Below, piece by piece: positions 53,201-64,000 of a stretch of 64,000 nt of DNA (the stretch's first letter is position 1; the number at the start of each line of letters is the position of its first letter). A program made the translations under genes and the position numbers. The notes under the pieces were generated by a model that was given only the letters and a program-made list of their open reading frames with translations, did no database searches and was not told the origin of the DNA. This stretch comes from Brugia malayi. Taxonomy: Eukaryota; Nematoda; Chromadorea; Rhabditida; Onchocercidae. The stretch spans positions 3,440,528 through 3,504,527 of the forward strand of contig NW_025062475.1 of assembly GCF_000002995.4 (NCBI RefSeq). Reading direction: 5' to 3'.

Positions 53201-56200
53201 ACACTTTTTTATTTGACACAGTTACAAACATTAAAGAATTCATCAGCTATGGCTAACAAGAAAAGCAAGCCATAAAATCCCTAACCTTCAATGAGATTAA
53301 ATCGAGCAGAAATGATGAAAACACTGCTGGTTCATTCAATGAACTATTACATCGCGGCAGAGGCCCTTTGATCATGTCTAAAAACTAAAACAAAACATCA
53401 AAATCAAAGCCAAAAAAAAGTCAAAAATGCCTTCCTCTTTCTCATAGATTGATGTAAAAAAAAAAAAGGCCGAACTTAATAATAGAAGATCGCAATGATT
53501 ACCATTTACTTAAAATGAATACAGCGATTTATCATCTTATGCTTTTAGAACAGTTATTGTCATACCCTTTTGCTTGCATAGAAAAGAAAAGAAAATTCAC
53601 GGTTCGTCTAAAGAATTCCGGAATATTACTAGGGTTTCCACTGAAAAGTTCATTTAAAATATACTATCAGCTGACTTTACTTTCCTCATAACTAGAGCGT
53701 ACGACTGTAACTGCTTCTCCCATATCATCATAGCCAGCTCGACCAGCACGACCAATCATTTGAAGATATTGCGCTTTACGAAGTGATTCTTTACCAACCA
53801 ATGGAGCATTGATTATCACTCGTCGGGCCGGAAGATTAACTCCCGCCGCCAAAGTAGAAGTACAGCAAATTATACTAATAATTCCATCCTCCAAGTATTA
53901 CAATTGTAACTTGTTAAGTCCGGAATAAATTGTAATATATCTATACTTTTTTTCCTTTTTATAAGAATTTAAAGCTTAATTTAAGTCTGGAATAAAGCAA
54001 AACTCCTATTAGACAGTTCAAATTGAACTGAAACTTCATTTTTCATTCTGCTGTAAAAGCTGAACAAGAAATACAATCACCTGATAAGCACCCTCAATAA
54101 TCTTTCTTTCGTCGGCTGTTAAACCACTATGATGATAAGCAACACCACGAGTGATGCTTAGTTCTAGCAAAGAAGGGAACTCGCCATCTTCTTCATTTTT
54201 CAGTGCTTTTACTATAGCCAGTCTTTCGGTTTTTTTACGTTCTCGAAAACTCCTAAATTTACAAACTCATAGAAATATTTTGGTATATATTATATATTTT
54301 TTTATATTATATATTCAAAATGTTTTTTTTTTTTTCTTGGAGAATTGTTTTTTTTTTTTTGGTCATTTTGGAAAACTGCTAATTTCTGATCTTAAGCTAG
54401 TGAACGCTGAAAAAGCAATTATTATATCTAGAAAATTGTCAGCATAGATTATAAATGTCTACGATAGAAAAAAACAAACAAACAAACAAACTTCGGCATC
54501 AGATATGAAAGCATTTTACAAACGTTTTCACAATTCTTTTTGGTGGGGCAAAAAATCAGAACAGACCGTCTTGGTACAATATCATATAACAAAGGTACTA
54601 ATCCATCTGGATCACGATTTTTTAATTTCTGAAAAAAACCTAGTAGGCGTATCAACATGACTGAAATTAGAAGTTTGGTAAGAATGTATTAGCAACACAT
54701 ACATTTTCACCTAAATTCATCTCCAACTCCAATTCTCCACCTGGTTGTATGACATACAACGAGTTGTCGATTTTTACCTTCTCTATCAGTTTAACCTAAA
54801 AAGCATCTAGTAGTAAAAATTATAAATATTCCAATAATGAAGTAGCAAGCTATGCCCACCAGTCAATCGCATGTCCTTCGCGATTTATGGAATGCATTAA
54901 ATTAAATTAAAATGAATTTTTTTCGTCGTTTTTTCTCGTCGCTAAATAGGTAAGCTACACGCCGAAACAAGTTTTCAAATTAATTTACACAAGTGCTGCA
55001 CACTTACTGGACGAAATTTTGTTGAAAATACCGCTGCATTGAGAAATTTTGCTAGCTGTTCGACATTTGAAAGAGTTGCTGACATACCAACTATTTGACC
55101 AGTTCCTGAAATTTTAAATCGAATCATATTAAAATTCTTGTAAATCGAACTGATTCAATATATAGCCCCCTCATACGGTCAATTACATCTGTCTTCGCAA
55201 GTCGAAAACTATCGAATTTCCGTACATGATAACGCATCTTACACTTTCTGCAAGAATATCTACTCCTCCTTTCATAATACGATTGAATCAAATGAAAAAA
55301 TAAACGAAACTCTGACCTTTTTGCATAAATTTAATCAGTCCTTGTTCAATAATTGCTCCTCGAATATTTTCTCCTATCATATGCAACTGAAATATCAGCT
55401 AATAGTAAGGAATATCATTTGATGGAAGTGATAAAAATTGAAGAACTAACCATCATTTTAGGTTGAAATATGTTTATCCTTATATTTCTCAAACCATGAG
55501 ATAGTCACCTGTGTTCGAGAGTACGTTAATCAAACCAAAGTGATTAAAACATTGAAATCTACATAAACCAATAAAATATTGAAACATATGCCTTGGATCA
55601 CTTACTACAAAGAAATTATTTTGATAAAAAACTGACTAGCAGCATATATGACTTACTTCATCAACTACTAGAACTCCAATTTCGTCTATGCGATCCACTT
55701 CTATCAAACTATTAATTAACAAGTTTGCTTTTTCAATAGTCGCAACATATACAGATTCTCTTTTTCGATGTTTGATTGGTGGTAAACGACCTGAAATATG
55801 CATCAATTTCAAACAGACCTCTGAAGTTACGCAACGCAGTATTTTAACTGAAATAACTAGTGTTGATAGTTCAGTTTTGTTATGGAACTACAACAAGGGA
55901 GCATTCTTTGTTTAGTTCTTTTTTCACTTTCTTCCTAAAATAGCTAATGATTGTTAATTTTTCTGTTAAAACAACTTCGTACTGCTAAGTATCTAAAATG
56001 AGATTTGTAAGCATAGTTGAAATGGTTTTAACCAATTCAACTGAATAAAACAGATCATTCAAAATATGCATTTTCTGCAGAGTGATCATACACAGCCTTT
56101 TTTAGAGCTTTTGAGCAAGAAATGATTTTGTCGAGTTATGAAATTTATATTCCATTTATAGTCTCAACTTTAAGAAGCCAAAGGAAAACCAAAATTTCCA

Positions 56201-57837
56201 ACCTTTGCTTGCGGCATACTCCTCAATGCAAATATTAAACTTATCCTCGAAAAGCGACAATGAATACACCTAAATTAGTATGACCAATAAAGTATTGCAA
56301 ATCTCAATAGAAATAAATATTTTTTTAATTCGAGTAATGAGATTTTTGATTTATTTGTAGACTGTTAAATGTATCCTACTCAAGTGTATTATTTTTCGAT
56401 CTGTATAAGAACTTACTTTCTCCTGAGCGATTGCAACATATGGTACAACAAGAATACAACTCCTCCGTCGGTTAATTAATTCTCGTAGCATTACAATCTG
56501 AAATAATTTTTCTCTTAAGGTTTATAGTTATGATACTATCCGCAATTTATATTATTATTTGGTTATTAACAATCAATTCAGTCAACAGAATAATTTATGG
56601 CTAGCACATAAATGACTTTCTTAAAAATCAAGGATAATCAAGAACTCTAAAAAAACCCTCATGTATACAGAAAAAGGAGGAACCTCTGCAACAAGAGTTT
56701 TTCCTGCACCGGTTGTCATCGATAAAATCATATTTTTACCACTTATTAAATGTTCATCATTTAAGCACTGATTTTGCCAGTCTAGAAATAATGTATCCTG
56801 GATTAGAAAAAAAAATTAGAAACAAATGATTAAACAATGCTATGTAAATCATTAATAATTACAATTAAATTCTAGCCAGCTGTCGTTAAGTGCTACCTTA
56901 ATTGCAAGCAAAAATCATGTACTCCATTAGAAAAACGATAAAGCAGCATGAGGAACAGCTCGAAAAATTATCATATGAACAGTAAAAAGAAATGACCACA
57001 CACCGTAAAATTTTGAAATATTTCGCAAGTTCCTGTAAATCTCACAAATATTCTCCATTTCCCTGTACGCATTACTTTGAGACGTTCTAGCAGAAGACAA
57101 GCAATCGCAATTAGTTCTATTTTCCTCAAGAACTCCCTTGATTAAACAAATTACTGGAGAAAATAAGATGGACAAGATTATTATGCTATTCTATTTTAAG
57201 CAATTATTTCCTGTCTTTATACATTTGCTAAAAAAAAAAAAGATAGAAACAGCCTTTTATAAGTGGAAAATAAATTTACTTCCATTTCAACTTGTGCTTC
57301 AGTCGTATGAACAAAATTAACTACTTGTTTGCTTCATCTTCATTTTTCTTGTGTTTGATAAAGCAATACCTAAAATTATTACGTTAAACAGATTATGGAA
57401 ATGCATATATTACAACATTATCATAACCGAATTTCAAATGCACTATACAACGAGCATAAACATAAGAGAAAAAGGAAGTAATAACTTCTGAGGTCCATGT
57501 CTTACTGCACATAAGCTGAAATCCATGAATACTTCAATAATTTGCTTTTGAATACTAATATGGAAATTTACTAAACTTTCTATTCATTTCAGAAAACAGT
57601 TTTAAGCAGAACCAACCGATGGATGTGGAGTTTTCTATATAAAAACTCCCTTAATTAAAAAAATAAGTTTAAATTCTAACAAATTAAGGAAAAAAACCTT
57701 GGCGATTTTCTCGGTGCTTCCAAATTTATTTTGGTAGAAATGTTATCGTTACTACCACTCAATAATTTCATTGATGTTTTCTTCATAATACCATAATTAT
57801 CAGAAACAATTGATGAGGATTGAGCTTGAGGAGACAT
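50242..57837 (-). CDS. HELQ: HELQ-type superfamily 2 DNA helicase
   Basis: Exons that join in phase: 57004-57153, 56684-56781, 56417-56497, 56203-56269, 55657-55790, 55317-55386, 55008-55105, 54711-54795, 54492-54660, 54081-54252, 53676-53888, 53286-53384, 53044-53178, 52819-52926, 52255-52347, 51846-51941, 51735-51773, 51346-51516, 51130-51271, 50803-50909 and 50242-50343, coding for 808 residues. One or two further N-terminal exons (57698-57837 with ATG, perhaps 57325-57369) are likely, but their phase is unresolved. Motifs: Walker A TTGAGKT, PYVAIAQEK, DELH split across an intron, GMSATL, FCPTKKNCENV, YHHSGLT, STLAAGVNLPARR and QMIGRAGRAG. The C-terminal region keeps the winged-helix and ratchet segments, VSRGWLQNVLQ and the helix-hairpin region ending in HLNRRQAN. 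HELQ unwinds DNA 3'-5' and acts at stalled forks and in interstrand crosslink and break repair. No polymerase domain follows, so it is not POLQ, and CENV and STLAAGVNLPARR fit HELQ. Confidence 0.95.
50551..50618. repeat. Perfect 34-bp tandem duplication in the last HELQ intron
   Basis: Two identical copies (50551-50584 and 50585-50618), starting AATAATTTCTTGTCAGTACA, lie in the intron 50344-50802. Identity over 34 bases points to a recent event. Confidence 0.95.
51965..52022. repeat. Perfect 29-bp tandem duplication in a HELQ intron
   Basis: Two identical copies (51965-51993 and 51994-52022), starting GGAATCAAGTAATGTATAAT, lie in the intron 51942-52254, just upstream (in gene order) of the exon at 51846-51941. 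Confidence 0.95.
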
Positions 57838-58850
57838 GATCAGTTTTTTCAGGAAAATTAATAAATTTAAGACGAATATACTGAAGAGAGGTACATATAT
57901 ATTTTCATTTATTTACTTATTCACATTTTTAGCTAATCATTTTTTTACTTTATTTCTGTGAAAAAATTATGAATGAATGACTGACTATCTTTACATTAAA
58001 CTTCATTTTCCCTCTCTTCTTTACCTGTCAACTAAAACAGGATTCGTTTTCAGATCTGATATAAAGAAAAAGAAATGTCTAAAATGTGAATTGATATCAC
58101 TTTTCCCTCTTCTTTTTCAATCTACGTATTTTAGAAAAAAAAAAAAATGTGTCACACTAAACGAAATATGTCACACATTTCTTGACTTTATCACTCTGTA
58201 CATTATCTTCATTACTCTCAATCACTACCATAAATAATATAGCAATTCAATAACATACTCTCTCGATTCCAATCGATCTTTGCATTTCTTCACACATATC
58301 TCTATTATTCTTTACTCTTAAATTTATATACGACCACTATTATATTTAAAAAGTTTATTAATTCCTAGTAGTAGATATGCTCTTCAAGTCACGTCATCGC
58401 AACATTTCCCACGCTATTCCCTATTTTCAAATCTTTTATAAATTATTTTAAACACAAACACTCTACCGCTCATTCCCTTATTTAATTTTAATTGCGGTCC
58501 GTTAAAAATAACTCCACGTGAGGTAAATTTTGGACGACCACTTGTTTTTAGCAATGAAAATGCCTTTGTTTGGTTAACTAAGAATGCGACCTTATAGGTG
58601 CGTTGTGTACTTGTCAACTGGTTACTCACGTACGCAAGCGATTTGCTAATGTGTTCACGTAAACAGTTGAAGCATCTTGCTTGATATGGAAGTTTAATAT
58701 GAATGTTTTAGTTAAAGTTTAAGTAATATGAAATTTTTGGTTAATAATAGGCCAAAAATTACAGATGAAAGTTTAAATATTTAACTGTTTGTTATGAACT
58801 TAGCCAGTTTTATATATGCCATTCTTGTTTCCTGGATATTTTTCTTTATA
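57838..58850. other. Head-to-head intergenic region of HELQ and TMEM147
   Basis: About 1 kb separates the two divergent starts and must hold both promoters. The HELQ side is AT-rich. At 58414-58629 a minus-strand frame of 71 codons has ordinary composition (KTSGRPKFTSRGVIFNG) but opens with GTG inside a donor-like GTGAGT and has no ATG until near its end. It may be a 5' untranslated exon of HELQ, an unrelated small gene, or chance. I see no recognisable promoter element. Confidence 0.5.
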
Positions 58851-58857
58851 GTTTCAG
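58851..58857 (+). promoter_or_regulatory. Probable spliced-leader trans-splice acceptor of TMEM147
   Basis: The pyrimidine-rich TTTTTCTTTATA is followed by GTTTCAG, immediately before the ATG at 58858. No coding sequence in a matching frame lies upstream. In nematodes this arrangement (a leader joined at or next to the start codon) is common; a 5' untranslated cis intron would look the same. Confidence 0.65.
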
Positions 58858-60789
58858 ATGACGTTCCTTCATTTTCTAAATTGTATAGCACTGTCATATG
58901 CACCATATTTTATCGCATACAAGTATTCGGGTTTATCAGAATATTGCTCCATATGGAAATGCGCACACGCTGCTCTGGCGTATTTTTTGACGCAGCTATG
59001 CAAAATGCTTGTCCTTGCAACGTTCTTTCCAGCCAGTGATATTAATGGATTTGATTTGATCCCAGTAAGTTCGTAGACTCTAGCTTCTAGAGTTGTCATC
59101 GATCAGAATTATAAATTACATTTTTGGATTACGACTACCTTTTATATTTCACGTTTGGGATTAATAATTTGCGTTTAAATTAGCTATTTTAACTTAGGAC
59201 CCTATTCTTCTATGCTGAATTTGAATTTGGATTTTACTCTACTTTGTCAGTTTTTTAAATAGGTGGCTGTATATTTATGAAGAGATAGTTTGTTTACGAT
59301 TTAAAAAACAGTGAAAGAGAGTTGCTGAATTCAGTGCGAAATCTTCATGTGATGTACTAAGAACTTTTAAGATTTTCATTTAGGAATTAATGAAAGCAAG
59401 CGCGGATATTTTCGATGTAATGGGTTTGCACGCCGTAATCTTTTATCTGATGGCAGGTAAAAGTGAGATCCGATTCTTGGCTGTTGGTTTAGGCTGGGCT
59501 TTTGCTCATAGGTAATTTCCAGATAGTTTTTATTGTTTTTATTTATAGATCTTATTTATTCTACATCAGTCTAATTATTTCACGTGTAGAAATTTATTGA
59601 AGAATTGATTAAGTAGTATGTTTACTATATCGTCTCTCAAGAAATTTGGATTGTTACTACGATAGTAGTCTCTTTAAGTAACTTTTCTACATTTTTTTTT
59701 CTTTAACATGCTGTTTGTATTTTCTTTATTTTAATTGAAAACGGAAAAGATTAGGATAGACTGTTAAGATTCTAAGGATAGAGTGAGTTGCTTCTTGATT
59801 AACCTAGCAAATTTAACTTAGACATGATATGATATAAATTTGTAATAACAGTGTAGAAGAAAATAGTCTCAATCTGTTTGAGTAATGTTGTAGGCTAAAC
59901 TAAGTGATAGTGAGGAAAAAAGTTTATTTCAGTGTAGCTAGTCGCCTCGTTGGTTTTTGGGTTGGTGCCAGAGCAACAGCATTTCATTGGAAGTACATTC
60001 AGATGGCCCTAAATTCCAATATTGATCTAATTTTTTATGTTGGTGAGGTTTTGTTATCTGTCCTCCTGGTTCTTTCGTTTTATAAAGATTTGAGAAGTTT
60101 CAGTTTACTTGTGAACGAATTTATTTTCTTGTGGATGTATCAGTTATTTTGTAGAGTAACTGATATCTTACAAAAGCTATTACTGGAGAATAGAAGAGGA
60201 TAAGGATGAGTTATTACCTAATAGAAGTTATCGAAAAAACCATCTATGATGTTTCTTTGCAGCAATGGCAGCATTAGTATGGTTATTCACTCGAAATGAT
60301 CTCCGATCAGGAATGAGACGAATAGTTGCTTTGCTGATTGCACTTTGTGTTTTTCATGAATTTATTGAGCAGTAAGTTTATTTTTTTTTAAGTAAATACT
60401 TTATTCAATATTGCTATACGGATTTAGAAAAGTGTTCCTGATTAGGAAGGCTGAAATATATTTTGTTCACAAATGCCGTAGAAATAGTTGGTGTTTTGCT
60501 GATGTTGTAGATTCGTTTGCGTTGATTTGTTGTAAAAGCAAACGTAGAGCATTTTTGTTTACAATTTGAATTGCTGCAAACTAAATGTCACAACGAAATT
60601 GGATAAGTCCAGATTTTATTCTAATATAAATTAAATAGATATTTGTAATTTAGAGCGGGTGTTGTATATTTGGATCTTCGATCTTGGACCTTGCTTGGAG
60701 CAAAGGCCGCATTAACTACGGGACTTGCCATAGGAACACTGATTGCATATTCATCACTTGGAACGCATTTCACACAGTACCGCAGTTAA
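58858..60789 (+). CDS. TMEM147: TMEM147 ER membrane protein
   Basis: Five exons (58858-59064, 59384-59511, 59933-60042, 60263-60371 and 60654-60789) join in phase to give 229 residues, close to the 224 of the human protein. Shared stretches run through the whole length: MTFLHFLNCIALSY, YKYSGLSEY, QLCKMLVLATFFP, WVGARATAFHWKYIQMAL and VWLFTRNDLRS. The protein is mostly hydrophobic with about seven membrane spans and no cleavable signal. TMEM147 forms the BOS complex with nicalin and NOMO behind the Sec61 translocon, which helps multipass membrane proteins to insert. The third exon ends at G|GTGAGG; reading past it gives a false 99-codon frame to 60203. The gene is divergent from HELQ and converges on the AGAP-like gene. 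Confidence 0.96.
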
Positions 60790-61840
60790 AAAATTTTTGC
60801 GGAATAGATGGAATATCAGACCGATGTCATTGGAAAAGGCAAATCTTTTGTTTGAAGCGAAAGACAAGCACTTGCCAGAGATGTTATTTACGACCTCTTT
60901 TTTTTTTGTTGGATTACAGCAGTTGCATTCGTATAAAAGAAACCAGCATTGCATTTCCATCGGCAAAATTCAAGAAGTTCAAAGACATATATCTGGCACT
61001 TCTCCGTATCTGTTGCAAGGGCATATTTCTCAAATACCAAAGACTGGTCGATCAGGCTGTTTCACTCTTGTATTAAGTGTAAACCATTAATCACGCCGTC
61101 TGCCGTGCAATTCATCAGATGAACTAACAAAAGATTCATTCTAAACATTCCCGACAGTAATTCGTTACTTGCTTATCATGTATCCGTATATCCACAGTTT
61201 TATTTCATCCAAATTTAAATCCTATATATCCCAAAATTGGAAGTGTTTTTTGGTTCCTTGACAACAATTTGCATTTGTGGAGAACAAATTAATCAGTGGA
61301 GGAACGTACTATCTTTTTTTTTTTCACTTGGTTGCTTAGGACGAATTCAATGAGGAAGAGATGAAACGCATATAAAGCTGAATAATTTTAAGCGCAATTT
61401 TCATTCATTGAGATAAATTTAGCAGAAATCTTTTTTCAACATTTGCAAGTAAAAAATTATACACGACACACACATACATACATGCACACACACAAAAAAA
61501 AAAAAAAACATACAATACATATACATGTAAACAAATGCGAAAATGAAAAAAAAAAAGAATTTCAGAAACATTGCATGCATGAGGCAAACCATACATGAAA
61601 ATAAAATTATTTTTTACATCAAGAAATTGACGGCAGCAAAATTGGGTAAAAAATAATGAATTTGCTAAAGTTTGGATTAACTCGAAATGCATATAAGCTG
61701 AATTAAATTCTGGGAAATCAAAAAAAAATATTAGGAAATACAATAATGGATGAGACCCTGATTCGCTTCATATATAATGGATAAACAAGTTAACGGAATA
61801 TACAAAATAATATAATTTTGCGAATAAGAATTGCTATGTT
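60790..61840. other. Tail-to-tail intergenic region of TMEM147 and the AGAP-like gene
   Basis: It contains the 3' untranslated regions of both genes and a short (CA)n/(TACA)n tract at about 61460-61525 with a poly-A run. Other open frames in the first 300 bases are continuations of TMEM147 reading frames and have no independent support. Confidence 0.7.
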
Positions 61841-63623
<1,783 letters not shown>

Positions 63624-64000
63624 CTATTAATAAAACTATGTAATTAACAGACTTTAAAATATTATTCAAGATTCACTACGGGAAAACGTTGCATAAAATT
63701 GTTATGCGATTTAGAAAATAGGAAAAAATGAGATAATTTGCAGGATATATTCTTACAAATACAATTAAAAGATTGCATTGTAACACTAGCTGTGATGCTT
63801 TTAAAAAATATTATTTCTATAACATTGCATATCACATAAGACAATTCATCAATGGTTTATCTATTTATTACTGTCAATAACATCAGACTAATATAAAGTT
63901 TATCATTTCAAATTCTATATCAACATGTAATTAAAATTAATGTAATGCAAAAAAATAGCGTATTCGTTTAACATTTTTGCGTGCAAATATAATCTAAAAA
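63624..64000 (-). other. Intron of the AGAP-like gene reaching the window edge
   Basis: AT-rich sequence upstream (in gene order) of the ArfGAP exon at 63448-63623. I see no exon in it; the minus-strand frame at 63662-63844 has no splice support. Confidence 0.65.

Noticed and set aside
52833..53216. 127-codon plus-strand open frame
   Set aside because: It is antisense to two HELQ exons (52819-52926 and 53044-53178) whose minus-strand reading matches the family.
59904..60203. 99-codon plus-strand frame
   Set aside because: It is TMEM147 exon 3 read through the donor at 60042 into the intron.
60743..61090. Two long plus-strand frames of 115-130 codons
   Set aside because: They are shifted readings of the last TMEM147 exon and its 3' untranslated region, with no splice support.

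Overview
The window looks like nuclear DNA of a nematode. It is very AT-rich (by eye 75-80% A+T), has many small exons with canonical GT..AG ends (donors mostly GTAAG/GTATT, acceptors TTTCAG/TTTTAG), and one ATG sits directly behind a TTTCAG acceptor, as expected for spliced-leader addition. Long AT-rich introns and spacers with poly-A/T runs and (ATT)n suggest a clade III (spirurid/filarial-type) worm; that placement is inference. There is no operon of bacterial type, no CRISPR, no phage, and I recognise no tRNA, rRNA or intact transposon.

Layout. 1-4472 (-): ALKBH8, the tRNA wobble-uridine methyltransferase/hydroxylase, 11 exons, its last exon running off the left edge. 4473-24038: a 19.6 kb stretch with no recognisable protein family, but with a GC-rich open island next to ALKBH8 (4685-4928) and a candidate unannotated minus-strand gene start (20999-21948). 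24039-25849 (+): a Yippee (YPEL1-4 type) zinc protein in five exons. 25850-48011: a 22 kb AT-rich desert with simple repeats, a 31/37-bp minisatellite (about 35482-35725) and a 20-bp palindrome (37589). 48012-49689 (+): an unrecognised 206-residue single-span membrane protein. 50242-57837 (-): HELQ, a superfamily 2 DNA repair helicase, about 23 exons. 58858-60789 (+): TMEM147, an ER multipass protein. 61841-63623 (-): the C-terminal half of an AGAP-type ArfGAP with ankyrin repeats, whose 5' part lies beyond the right edge.

The right-hand 16 kb is gene-dense, with gene pairs arranged tail-to-tail (orphan/HELQ; TMEM147/AGAP) and head-to-head (HELQ/TMEM147). The left 48 kb holds two compact genes separated by very long AT-rich DNA. 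The identified genes are conserved eukaryotic housekeeping functions (tRNA modification, DNA repair, ER membrane-protein biogenesis, Arf GTPase control) and do not form one pathway. The parts I could not explain are the orphan membrane protein, the candidate minus-strand exons in the first desert and the open GC island.
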